A stretch of DNA of 64,000 bases from Methanobacteriota archaeon (GTDB taxonomy: Archaea; Halobacteriota; Methanosarcinia; Methanosarcinales; Methanosarcinaceae). Numbering within the stretch: position 1 is the first letter of the stretch; every line of letters begins with the position of its first letter. Location of the stretch: positions 1 to 64,000 of the forward strand of contig JAEWQJ010000038.1 in NCBI GenBank assembly GCA_023399215.1, written 5' to 3'. The notes below the pieces were generated by a model, which saw nothing but the letters and a program-made list of their open reading frames with translations, was not told the DNA's origin and did not search any database. The position numbers and the translations under genes were made by a program. This document shows, one piece after another, positions 33,827-42,061 of the stretch.

Positions 33827-34852
33827 ATGGTCAAGAGGGGTAGATTCACGGTGCAGGGAATAAGAACAAAGAAAGTTTCGCCAAAGGAAAAAACTAGCTT
33901 GCAGGCACATAGAATGCAGGACAAGTTATTCCCTGTATCTTCACCAGTCCCTCCTGTTGCCCTATACTTCTCTCCTTTTACTTATCCTGTTTCTAATCCT
34001 GCTCTGGACTGTTCGTTTTTTTCTCCTGGGCCTCTCTATCTCGATCTGAACATTTACCGGGAAACTGTGATAAAAGCTCTTATCAAAGAACAAAGTGAGG
34101 ATCTGTACCAGCTAATCGAAAGAGTCAAGTTTGACGGAAAATACTATAGGGTAAAATGTGTGCTTTTCGGAGAATGGAAACACTGCTGGGAACTGGCAGT
34201 TCGAGTACAATTTTGTGGAATGATGCCGGGGTTAGCTTTCGAGCCGAAAAAGATCATTTCTAGAGAAGACAAGAAAATAATATACAGATCCCTTGTCCTG
34301 GTAAATCCATATGAGTTATGGGAAAGAAAACTGGTCGAAAAATTATGGAACCTTCGGGATAGAATTGAATACCTGATAGCGAAAATCCTCTTTCATGAGT
34401 GCATCCATATACTTATCTTCCTAGGAAAAACTTTACCTTCAGATTTTAAGCAGACAAATATTTTCTTTGAATTCAAAGAGCTGCTTAAGTTTGCAAACTC
34501 GAAGAAATTGTGCCCTGAAAGTTGTGGCGTCCAGTACCACCTACGTAATCTAGTTGACCTTTGCCCAGGCTTTTCCGAACACTCCGAAGAAAAGTCAGAG
34601 CTGGTTACTGAGCTTTACGAGTTTCTGGTCCACGAAAAATACAGCATCAAAAAAACTGATCTGGCTTTCGGTCTTCCCTGCAGCAACAGAAAAATTTCCC
34701 AGAACTACGTGAAACTAGCAGCTTTGAAAATGGGCCCCTTTATGGAATCTGACAAAAAAATATGGAAAAAAGAGATTAACAGGTTGCAGAAGGACCTGGA
34801 AAAACTGTACGACAGGATTGATGATAACCAGAGAGTAGGTAAGATAAATTGA
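33827..34852 (+). CDS. HExxH-motif protein (putative metallopeptidase) of unknown family
   Basis: 341 residues from the ATG with gtggga just upstream (a GTG nine bases earlier is an alternative). The N-terminal ~65 residues are basic then Pro-rich. A HECIH motif near 190 within the helix IAKILFHECIHILIFLG is a zincin signature, with the glutamate-zinc ligands uncertain. Cys residues at ~228-233 (CPESCG) and in LCPGF could add a metal site. The C-terminus is a charged helical hairpin (KKEINRLQKDLEKLYDRID). No signal peptide. Its stop overlaps a TTG-initiated small gene. Located between NAS-like genes and nikMN; a role in metal handling is speculative. Confidence 0.6.
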   Translation: MVKRGRFTVQGIRTKKVSPKEKTSLQAHRMQDKLFPVSSPVPPVALYFSPFTYPVSNPALDCSFFSPGPLYLDLNIYRETVIKALIKEQSEDLYQLIERVKFDGKYYRVKCVLFGEWKHCWELAVRVQFCGMMPGLAFEPKKIISREDKKIIYRSLVLVNPYELWERKLVEKLWNLRDRIEYLIAKILFHECIHILIFLGKTLPSDFKQTNIFFEFKELLKFANSKKLCPESCGVQYHLRNLVDLCPGFSEHSEEKSELVTELYEFLVHEKYSIKKTDLAFGLPCSNRKISQNYVKLAALKMGPFMESDKKIWKKEINRLQKDLEKLYDRIDDNQRVGKIN

Positions 34853-35019
34853 AAAATTCTCTTGAAAAGCTTGAACATGAAGGTGATGGGGAAAAGGCAA
34901 TTCAAATTTATCTTGAAGTAAAATCAGAATACTCCATTGCAAGAGTTAATGAAAATTTGATCAGATTCAGACAACAATTGGCTATGAAAAAAAATCATCA
35001 GTTAAACCTGGAGCTCTGA
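34849..35019 (+). CDS. 56-residue helical protein translationally coupled to the HExxH gene
   Basis: A TTG start lies inside the stop of the preceding gene (TTGA overlap), giving KNSLEKLEHEGDGEKAIQIY and a further ~35 residues, mostly charged amphipathic helix (VKSEYSIARVNENLIRFRQQ). A strong hairpin 16 bp past its stop fits an operon end. Short overlapping downstream genes like this are usually real partners. It could be a binding partner or inhibitor of the HExxH protein. Family not recognised. Confidence 0.5.
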   Translation: MKNSLEKLEHEGDGEKAIQIYLEVKSEYSIARVNENLIRFRQQLAMKKNHQLNLEL

Positions 35020-35034
35020 AGCTTTGCATCCAAT

Positions 35035-35063
35035 CCCTGCCTGATTTATTAGTACAGGCAGGG
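35035..35063 (+). terminator. GC-rich hairpin ending the HExxH/small-ORF operon
   Basis: CCCTGCCTG (35035-35043) and CAGGCAGGG (35055-35063) form a perfect 9-bp stem with an 11-base loop, followed by caaaaagg. It stands out from the AT-rich surroundings. Confidence 0.6.
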
Positions 35064-35473
35064 CAAAAAGGAGTTCGGATGACTTAGGCGATTTAGGAGG
35101 TAATATTATTTTGTGTCTGTTCGCCAGAGATCCTTTATCGATATTACCAGCTGATATTTAAGACTTATGGCATAGTTTCTGTTACAAATTGTTAACTTTT
35201 TTAATAGTATTCTTACGAAGCCAGGGCATTACATTCTAGAGAATTCACCATCTTGCAGTGATAAAATATAAAGAATGAGTGAAGGAGTTTAAAAAGCTAC
35301 ATGATACGAATAAACACAACTCAGGGAAACAAAATAGGCTGAATCTTTTAGACCTAATCGGCAAATTTACTCTCATTACTTTTGAATAAAGTTATCTGGT
35401 TCTTTTTTCGTGAAGTTTCAAAACAGATTAGGAGACAAAGTCAAAAAATTAACGTGAAAAAGTATTTGATTTA
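35064..35473. other. Intergenic, no gene seen
   Basis: AT-rich stretch after the hairpin. I see no ORF with a ribosome site and no marked secondary structure. Confidence 0.4.
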
Positions 35474-35740
35474 ATGGAAGATACCAGGATATCTAATTTG
35501 ACTAAAAAAATAAAAATACAGATACAGGAGAAGGCTTTAATAAAAAAATTTTCAAAAAAAGTAATACCAAAACGTATATATGTAATACTAAACAATGTGA
35601 TGTTATCGGATGTATTCTTCAAAAACAGTTACCTGGTACATTGTAAGAAACTTAAAGAGATTAAGGTTATTCCTGAAAAAGAATTTTCTGTATTTATGTT
35701 AAGGATATTTTTCTATTCCTTGCTTTTGGAATATTCCTGA
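35474..35740 (+). CDS. Hypothetical small basic protein upstream of nikM
   Basis: 88 residues, Lys/Ile-rich (ISNLTKKIKIQIQEKALIKK) with a hydrophobic C-terminal segment (VFMLRIFFYSLLLEYS). No ribosome site is visible before the ATG and codon use is AT-rich. It ends 63 bp before nikM on the same strand. It may be real and accessory to the transporter, or a chance frame. Confidence 0.3.
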   Translation: MEDTRISNLTKKIKIQIQEKALIKKFSKKVIPKRIYVILNNVMLSDVFFKNSYLVHCKKLKEIKVIPEKEFSVFMLRIFFYSLLLEYS

Positions 35741-35803
35741 ACCTAAAGAACTTCTGTTTGGATTTAAAGGAAATAAGAGATAGGGGTAAAAGAGGGAAGT
35801 GAA

Positions 35804-36469
35804 ATGCATATACCTGATTCATTCATACCGCTTAGCCAGGCAGTAATTTACTGGGTTGTTGCCCTTCCATTTATTATAATGTCAATGAAATGGGCAAAAA
35901 ACGAGCTTGACGAGATGAAAGTACCAATTCTTGCCGCTCTTGCGGCAGGAATTTTTGCAATTCAGGCCATGAATATTCCCATAGGGATGGGAACAAGCGG
36001 GCATATGGTAGGAGCAGTACTTGTTGCCATTATCTTCGGAAGCCCCTGGGCTGGAGTTCTTGTGCTTACTCTAGTCCTGCTTGTGCAGGGATTCGCCTTC
36101 GGTGATGGAGGAGTCACTACCATGGGAGCAAATATTCTGAATATGGGAGTTATTTCCGGGTTTGTCGGATACTATACATATGTTGCCCTTCGCAGTAAGG
36201 CAGGAACAAGCATTGCAGCTTTCGGAGGCGCCTGGCTCGGACTATTTATTTCGGCAATCGCCTGCGCGATTGAGATGTGGATTGCTGGTACTTTTCCCCT
36301 GCGTGCTGGACTTATAGCCATGGGAACTTATCATCTGATTATCGGTTTCATAGGAGAAGGCCTGATCACTTCAATTGTAATCACGGCGATTGCAAAATCC
36401 CGTCCTGACCTTCTTGAGGATAATTTCACTGCCAGACCAGAAAAACATAAAAAGGAGGCACATGCATGA
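35804..36469 (+). CDS. nikM: ECF nickel/cobalt transporter substrate-binding membrane component
   Basis: 221 residues. The N-terminus MHIPDSF is the hallmark of CbiM/NikM, where the free amino group and His2 coordinate the metal. Six to seven membrane helices follow (VVALPFIIMSM, VGAVLVAIIFGSPWAGVL with the conserved GHMVGA His), and a His/Lys-rich tail. It captures Ni(II) or Co(II) and delivers it through the T component. The overlap with the PDGLE-type NikN gene (ATGA) argues for nickel more than cobalt. aggg precedes the start. The matching T and ATPase genes lie 5 kb upstream on the same strand. Confidence 0.94.
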   Translation: MHIPDSFIPLSQAVIYWVVALPFIIMSMKWAKNELDEMKVPILAALAAGIFAIQAMNIPIGMGTSGHMVGAVLVAIIFGSPWAGVLVLTLVLLVQGFAFGDGGVTTMGANILNMGVISGFVGYYTYVALRSKAGTSIAAFGGAWLGLFISAIACAIEMWIAGTFPLRAGLIAMGTYHLIIGFIGEGLITSIVITAIAKSRPDLLEDNFTARPEKHKKEAHA

Positions 36470-36771
36470 CCGGAAAATCAAACATGAAATTCTTTTACGT
36501 CGGAATTGCGATTGCCATTCTGCTCGCGGTTCTAGCCCCTTTTCTTGCATCCTCTGACCCCGACGGACTGGAAAGTGCTGCTGGAGGGATAGTTGAAGAA
36601 TCGAAGATGTCCAAAATTGAAAATACTGAACCTGTAGTAGACTCTCCGATGCCTGATTATTCAATAGAAGGCCTGGGAAAAGGGGGAGAAGTAACAGCAA
36701 TAGCTGTTGGAACACTTGCAGTACTGGTAATCAGTTTAGGGCTGGGAAAAGTTTTTAGCAAAAAAAACTGA
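36466..36771 (+). CDS. nikN: ECF nickel transporter accessory component (PDGLE/NikN type)
   Basis: 101 residues with two membrane helices (~8-25 and ~78-96) and an extracellular loop starting SSDPDGLESAAGG, the PDGLE signature that replaces CbiN in nickel-type systems. It starts in the stop of nikM. NikN stabilises or activates NikM loading. A strong hairpin follows 26 bp after the stop, ending the two-gene unit. Confidence 0.9.
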   Translation: MTGKSNMKFFYVGIAIAILLAVLAPFLASSDPDGLESAAGGIVEESKMSKIENTEPVVDSPMPDYSIEGLGKGGEVTAIAVGTLAVLVISLGLGKVFSKKN

Positions 36772-36796
36772 ACATAAAAAGTTCTCTTTCCTTAAA

Positions 36797-36834
36797 AACC
36801 GTTTCTCTTCCCGAAAGGTAGGGGAGAAACGGTT
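36797..36834 (+). terminator. Strong hairpin after nikMN
   Basis: AACCGTTTCTC (36797-36807) and GAGAAACGGTT (36824-36834) form a perfect 11-bp stem around a C/G-containing loop. It lies between nikN and the convergent nth, so it may serve both directions. Confidence 0.7.
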
Positions 36835-36939
36835 CACACAAAAAAATATCACACATAAAAATCTCTTTGAAAAAGTAAATCTTTTCAGTAAAACTTTACA
36901 GATTTTGCTTCAATAAAATAATTTAGTATTCTGTCTCTG

Positions 36940-36973
36940 GAAAAAACATTCAAGCTTGAAAAAACATTCAAGC
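36940..36973. repeat. Tandem duplication overlapping the nth stop
   Basis: gaaaaaacattcaagc occurs at 36940-36955 and 36958-36973 (period 18). The second copy contains the nth stop codon (36968-36970). Confidence 0.85.
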
Positions 36974-37675
36974 ACTGCTAATAAATATAACACTCGAAGG
37001 ACATAAGTCCTTTACAATACAGATTTTACATTTTGGTTTTTTTGCCTGGCAGACCTTCCTCCCATGATAGATCAGGGTCATGGAGATTGAATCAAGATCT
37101 TCCCTTCGTGCAAGTGAGATAAGGTCCTGTTCAATTTTAGCGGGGTCGGAATTTTTAGTAAGTCCCAGCCTTCTTGAAACCCTTTTTACATGGGTATCTA
37201 CAGCAACTCCCTCTACTATCCCGAATGCTCTGGCAAGTACTATATTAGCCGTTTTCCTTCCGACCCCTGGCAAACTGGTAAGTTCTTCCATAGTTTTCGG
37301 GACTTCTCCATTGTACTTCTCAACAATCATCTGCGCAGCAGTTTTGATATTCTTTGCCTTGCTTTTGTAAAAGCCTGTGGAATATAGATCGTTTTCAAGT
37401 TCCCTGAGGTCTGCACTGGCATAATCTTCTGCAGTCCTGTACTTTTGGAACAATTTGTCAGTTACTTTATTAATCTGTACATCAGTTGACTGAGCTGAAA
37501 GAACAGTTGCCACAAGCAGTTCAAGGGAATTACTGTAATTAAGAGAGGGTTTTACATCAGGATACTCTTCTTTTAGAAGAGCCCAGATACGGTCGAAATT
37601 GTGTCTGTTATCAGGAATATCATATTCGGGAAAGAAGTTCTGAGTGTCAGATTTTTTTGGATTTATTTCAGGCAT
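36968..37675 (-). CDS. nth: Endonuclease III (DNA glycosylase/AP lyase)
   Basis: 235 residues. The HhH motif LPGVGRKTANIVL carries the catalytic Lys, and VDTHVKRVSRRLGL the catalytic Asp. A C-terminal 4Fe-4S cluster is formed by Cys-x6-Cys-x2-Cys-x5-Cys (CQAKKPKCKICIVKDLC). It removes oxidised pyrimidines and nicks the abasic site in base excision repair. The ~20-residue N-terminal extension before the core is polar. The last few residues (VIFISSA) derive partly from the tandem duplication at the 3' end. Confidence 0.95.
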   Translation of the reverse strand: MPEINPKKSDTQNFFPEYDIPDNRHNFDRIWALLKEEYPDVKPSLNYSNSLELLVATVLSAQSTDVQINKVTDKLFQKYRTAEDYASADLRELENDLYSTGFYKSKAKNIKTAAQMIVEKYNGEVPKTMEELTSLPGVGRKTANIVLARAFGIVEGVAVDTHVKRVSRRLGLTKNSDPAKIEQDLISLARREDLDSISMTLIYHGRKVCQAKKPKCKICIVKDLCPSSVIFISSA

Positions 37676-37791
37676 GTTAACTCCGTCTTCTAACTGTTTT
37701 TATATTTTAGCCGGGAATTATTTGTTCAAGGAAATGGTATTTTCTTGAAGACTCCTTAGAATTTTCATTTCTGCGATCTATCCTGCGCAGG

Positions 37792-39144
37792 TTACAGCAT
37801 ATAAGGAATATCCGAACATGTAGTAGGATATGAGAAGACCAGTTTTTTTATGTCCGATGCCTTGAGCCCAAGCCGCATTACCGCAGCGAAAATATTGATA
37901 GCTTCTTCGGCATTTGGACCCAGAATATGCGCTCCCATTACACGGTCGTTTGCTTCATCGATAATTACTTTTGAAGCCGCAAACTCCATCCCTGCTTTCC
38001 GGGTTGTGTACCAGTTGCTTCTGTCCCGGAATATTACCTTATACTTATCACTATCTTTAGCCACACTGATTCCTACCGACGCCAGAACTGGAATGGTAAA
38101 GACTGCACTTGGGATACCTGCATAGTCTGCCTCGATACTATCGCCCTCAAGGATATTAATTGCGGCAACTTTTCCCTGAAGGGCTGCTACAGGAGTAAGC
38201 TGCATACCCTCCAATGCGCAGTCCCCACCTGCATAGATTAGAGAGTTTGAAGTTCTCATGTGCTTATCAACTACAATAGCTCCCTTTTCGGTTTTAACCC
38301 CGGCATTCTCAAGACGCAAATCCTCTATATCGGCTACACGACCTGCTCCGTGCACTACCATGTCTGCACGGAAAATCTGAGTTCCTGGTTCGGTTTCAGA
38401 TTTAGATTGAACCTTTACAATAAGACCATTATTCTCTTTTTCTACTGAAATGACAGGTTTATTTGTAAGAATTTTGATTCCTGCGGCTTCAGAGGCTTCT
38501 ATAAGCAGATTTACCATATCAGAATCAAAAGCTCTCAGGACCTTTTCACTCCTTTGCAGAATTGTCACTTCGGCTCCAGTTCTTCGCGCAACATGAGCGA
38601 ACTCCATTGATATATACCCGCCTCCAATGAAAATAATTTTCTCAGGAAGCTTTTTGGTTTCCATTAACTTCTCATTTGTAACAATGTACTCCTCACCGGG
38701 AATATTGAGTTTTCTGGGCTTTGCACCTGTAGCCAAGAAAATATATTTCCCTTTAAGTTTGTCCTCTCCAACAACGACTGTGTTTTGATTTTCGAAATAT
38801 GCTCTCCCATGATAGGTATCAATTCCCATCTCAACCAGATGTTTCTCTGTTTTGCTGGAATAGCCTTCAGTAAATGTCTTTTTGAACTCGATAAGTGAAG
38901 TCCAGTCGAGTTTTAAAGGAGTGTTTATCCCTACACCTTTTCCTATTAGCCGATTACTAGAGTCAGTAACCTCAGCGATATTGGTAAGCACTTCTTTCGG
39001 ATCACATCCCCTTAGAGGACAGGTGCCTCCATATTCCCTGGAGTCAATTATAGCAATCTTTAATCCTGAATGTGCAACTTTACCCGCAAAGGTTCTGCCC
39101 GCGGTACCCGTTCCGATGATTATAATGTCATACTTCATTTCCAT
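37792..39144 (-). CDS. FAD-dependent pyridine nucleotide-disulphide oxidoreductase, atypical active site
   Basis: About 450 residues; the exact start among three nearby ATGs is uncertain (ggggag precedes this one). FAD-binding YDIIIIGTGTAG, redox-active Cys pair in GGTCPLRGCDPKEVL, second Rossmann motif IIFIGGGYISMEFA, and FAD motif IYAGGDCA. It resembles glutathione reductase / mercuric reductase / dihydrolipoamide dehydrogenase. The C-terminal HPT..E motif that normally supplies the His-Glu base reads YPTTCSD here, so the base is missing and the substrate may differ. No lipoyl or mercury genes are nearby. Function open: thiol-disulphide or quinone reduction are candidates. Confidence 0.88.
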   Translation of the reverse strand: MEMKYDIIIIGTGTAGRTFAGKVAHSGLKIAIIDSREYGGTCPLRGCDPKEVLTNIAEVTDSSNRLIGKGVGINTPLKLDWTSLIEFKKTFTEGYSSKTEKHLVEMGIDTYHGRAYFENQNTVVVGEDKLKGKYIFLATGAKPRKLNIPGEEYIVTNEKLMETKKLPEKIIFIGGGYISMEFAHVARRTGAEVTILQRSEKVLRAFDSDMVNLLIEASEAAGIKILTNKPVISVEKENNGLIVKVQSKSETEPGTQIFRADMVVHGAGRVADIEDLRLENAGVKTEKGAIVVDKHMRTSNSLIYAGGDCALEGMQLTPVAALQGKVAAINILEGDSIEADYAGIPSAVFTIPVLASVGISVAKDSDKYKVIFRDRSNWYTTRKAGMEFAASKVIIDEANDRVMGAHILGPNAEEAINIFAAVMRLGLKASDIKKLVFSYPTTCSDIPYML

Positions 39145-39524
39145 TGAACTCCCCATCCTCTGAGACTGTTTTTCTGAAACAAATTAAAAATATATTAAAA
39201 TTATATATTACATGCAATTTTTATTCATTTTGATTTCAGAGAATAAGTATTTCACCGGGATTTGGATCTAAAAAGTATTGTAACTGAATTCTGGTCTAAA
39301 AAAAGAAGCAAAAATGTATAACTTGAGGGAGTTGTGCATAAAACGTACCAAAAACTTAAAGAACTATATTCCTAGAAGAATTCTGGAAGCACCTTAATGG
39401 AAATACTGAATTTGTAAAATATAAATTCAGTTTATCCAGAAAAAACTCTCTTTTTTAATATAATAATGCGTAGACCATAAGTTTTATAGCTAAGAATTTT
39501 TAAACCAAAGATATTGGTGATTTT
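39145..39524. other. Divergent intergenic region before purH
   Basis: AT-rich DNA between the oxidoreductase (minus) and purH (plus). TATA-like tracts occur near 39190-39215 (aaatatattaaaattatata). No gene seen. Confidence 0.4.
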
Positions 39525-41141
39525 TTGGTAAAGAGGGCACTGCTCAGCGTCTCAGACAAGACAGGAATTGCAGAATTCGCACGCGGGCTTGAATCACTTG
39601 GCGTGAAAATTATTTCAACAGGCGGGACAGCGAAAATTCTTCGCGACGCCGGCATAGAAGTTACTGATGTCTCGGAAGTCACAGGCTGTCCAGAGATGAT
39701 GGGAGGAAGGGTCAAAACTCTCCATCCAAGAATTCATGGCGGGCTCTTATGCCTGCGAGAGAGCAAGGAACAGATGGCTGAAGCTGAAAGAGAAGACATC
39801 TCGCTTATTGACATGGTGGCTGTAAATCTCTATCCATTTGAGGTAACAATCTCAAAGGAAGGCGTCGAACTCGAAGAAGCCATCGAGAATATAGATATCG
39901 GAGGGCCAACTCTTCTTCGTTCGGCAGCTAAAAACTACCGTTCGGTTACAGTACTCTCAGACCCATCGGACTACGGGCGTGTTCTCAAAGAACTTCGCTC
40001 AACAGGGGTAATTTCGGAGGCAACTCGGGCTGCCCTTGCAGTTAAGGCTTTCAGGCATACTGCGGATTATGATGCAGCAATCGATACCTACCTGAGCAAA
40101 ACCCTGCTCGGAGAAAGCGTGCTCCGCATGAATTTTACCGACGGTGTAAAACTTCGCTATGGAGAAAATTGGCACCAGAAAGCTTATTTTTACAAAGATT
40201 CCAAAATAGAGGGCCCTACCCTGGCAAAAGCCACCCAGTTACATGGAAAAGAACTCTCCTACAATAATTATGTGGACGCCGATAACGCCCTGCAGACGGT
40301 AAAAGAACTCGGAAATGCTCACCCTGCCGTGGCAATCGTAAAACATAATAATCCATGTGGACTTGCAACCGGAAGCACACTCCTGCAGGCTCTTCAGGCT
40401 GCCTGGGACGGAGACCCTATTTCAGCTTACGGAAGTATAATCTGCACCAATGAAACCTTTGACCTTGAAGCTGCGACTTTTCTGAATGGAAAATTTGTGG
40501 AGATTATTCTTGCTCCTGACTTCAAGCCCGATGCTCTTGAATACCTGAAAAACAAAAGTGAAAATCTTAGACTCCTTAAACTGCCTGATCTCAGGGAAGC
40601 TTTCGGGACAGACTACACATATAAGTATGTAATCGGAGGCATGCTCAAGCAGAGTCGCGATGTTGGCCTCTACGAAAAATGGGAGTCAGTTACAGACATG
40701 CCCTATCCTGAAGAGAAGCGCTCTCTTTCGGAATTCTGCCTTAAAGCCTGTAAGTCAACTAAATCCAATTCAGTGAACCTTGCTTACGAGTACGAGCCAG
40801 GTTTCTTCATGGTACTTGCTATGGGCGCAGGGCAACCGAATAGGGTTGACTCAATTCGCAAACTGGCTGCCACAAAAGCTGTTGAAAATCTCAAGGTAAT
40901 TTACGAACGGGAAAATCCTGAAACCTCCTTTGAAGATTATTGCCAGAGAGTTATGTCAGAATGTGTAATGGCCTCAGACGCCTTCTTCCCCTTCGACGAC
41001 AGCATAATTCATGCAGCAGAAAATAATATTCGCTACATAGTTTCCCCAGGTGGATCAATTCGGGACGGGGAAGTCATTACTGCTGCAAATCGGCTAGGAG
41101 TTTCCATGGTCTTTACAGGCATGCGCCACTTCCTTCATTAA
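39525..41141 (+). CDS. purH: Bifunctional AICAR transformylase/IMP cyclohydrolase
   Basis: 538 residues with a TTG start behind ggtga. The N-terminal IMP cyclohydrolase domain (MGS fold, ~1-195) includes LLSVSDKTGI, STGGTAKIL and GGRVKTLHPRIHGG. The C-terminal AICAR formyltransferase includes LRYGENWHQKAYF, the folate/AICAR motif IVKHNNPCGLATG and DAFFPFDDSI. It completes the last two steps of IMP synthesis using 10-formyl-tetrahydrofolate or a pterin analogue. Many methanogens use PurP and PurO instead, so the full bacterial-type PurH here is notable though known in Methanosarcina relatives. Monocistronic. Confidence 0.96.
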   Translation: MVKRALLSVSDKTGIAEFARGLESLGVKIISTGGTAKILRDAGIEVTDVSEVTGCPEMMGGRVKTLHPRIHGGLLCLRESKEQMAEAEREDISLIDMVAVNLYPFEVTISKEGVELEEAIENIDIGGPTLLRSAAKNYRSVTVLSDPSDYGRVLKELRSTGVISEATRAALAVKAFRHTADYDAAIDTYLSKTLLGESVLRMNFTDGVKLRYGENWHQKAYFYKDSKIEGPTLAKATQLHGKELSYNNYVDADNALQTVKELGNAHPAVAIVKHNNPCGLATGSTLLQALQAAWDGDPISAYGSIICTNETFDLEAATFLNGKFVEIILAPDFKPDALEYLKNKSENLRLLKLPDLREAFGTDYTYKYVIGGMLKQSRDVGLYEKWESVTDMPYPEEKRSLSEFCLKACKSTKSNSVNLAYEYEPGFFMVLAMGAGQPNRVDSIRKLAATKAVENLKVIYERENPETSFEDYCQRVMSECVMASDAFFPFDDSIIHAAENNIRYIVSPGGSIRDGEVITAANRLGVSMVFTGMRHFLH

Positions 41142-42061
41142 TAAGCCTTCAGGTGTAGATAAAAAATAGATGAATATCCCTGAGCTAAAGACTCAGGGGT
41201 TTTCTGAACCATTCTTACGACCATTCTACATTAGTGTTACCTTTTGGTTTCCGAGTACCCGGACATTACTCCGAGCCCTTGAGGCATCGTTTAAACTTAG
41301 CTAAAATTCGTTTAAACTGAGTTAAAAGTTGTTTAAACGATTTAGTTTTAATTTTGCATCCTCTTCAAATTCAATAGAAAATTTTCCAACTCGAAAAATA
41401 TGCAACAATTTTGTTATATAGTTACAAAGTTTAATGCATCGCATGAGGCTGGTTTTCAGACTTAGTTAAATTGATAAATTTTCAGCAAAATTTTCAGCAA
41501 ATACATGAAATTTACTTTTACCTATAATTTACTTTTACCCATAAAATTTGAAGAGGACACGTTTAACATGAAATCATACTCCGATTTTAAAACTTTTTAT
41601 GCGAAAGCATTTTTCGTTTGGAACTAATTTTTGATATAATTAATTTAAAATAATTATAGGGATTATTCTATGTTGTACACTAGAGATAACAGAAAGAGTG
41701 AGTAACGGGTATGAATAGTAAGAAAGAATTGCCCGGAAGCTTTTGATCCTGTTCTGAATAATATGCTTGGGGGAGCGTATTTTCAGATCGACCGTAACGG
41801 GGGCTACGGTAAAAGGAATATAAGTTTCCGGGCTTTTCCTTACCCTCCTTTTAATGTATGTTTCTCTTATTTTTTCTGCTAATTCTGTTAAAATCCTTTT
41901 ACCGCGTGTTTCACGATGTCGGTAAAATCAGGAGCCTCTTTGCTAGAGCTCCTATCTATTCTGTTACAAAGTTTCTGGCTTTTGATGAAAATCAGTGATA
42001 ACTGCCCTGATTTCAAATCAGAAGAATCTATATTTCCGGAAAAAAACTATAAATTTCAAAT
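41142..42061. other. 920-bp gene desert holding a candidate structured RNA
   Basis: No protein gene seen on either strand. A small atgc-gaaa-gcat hairpin lies near 41600. A TATA-like tttgatataatta sits at about 41630-41643. The folded element is at 41731-41833, followed by a T-run near 41868-41876. A further 8-bp hairpin (TTTTACCG/CGGTAAAA) is at 41897-41927. tttaaact-type direct repeats occur near 41290-41335. Confidence 0.5.
41731..41833 (+). ncRNA. Candidate structured small RNA with two GGGGG apical loops
   Basis: A 12-bp closing helix (41731-41742 with 41822-41833, one G-U) encloses two hairpins. The first pairs CTGAA 41754-41758 with TTCAG 41782-41786 and ATATGC 41761-41766 with GCGTAT 41775-41780, loop TTGGGGGA. 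The second pairs ACCGTA 41791-41796 with TACGGT 41805-41810, loop ACGGGGGC. It is far richer in G+C than its flanks, with an upstream TATA-like element and a downstream T-run. I infer an independent RNA of up to ~210 nt. The strand is inferred from the promoter and T-run; family unknown. Confidence 0.5.

Noticed and set aside
35741..35803. Cobalamin or nickel riboswitch before nikM
   Set aside because: Only ~60 bp lie between the preceding frame and the start, with no conserved box or folding pattern recognised.
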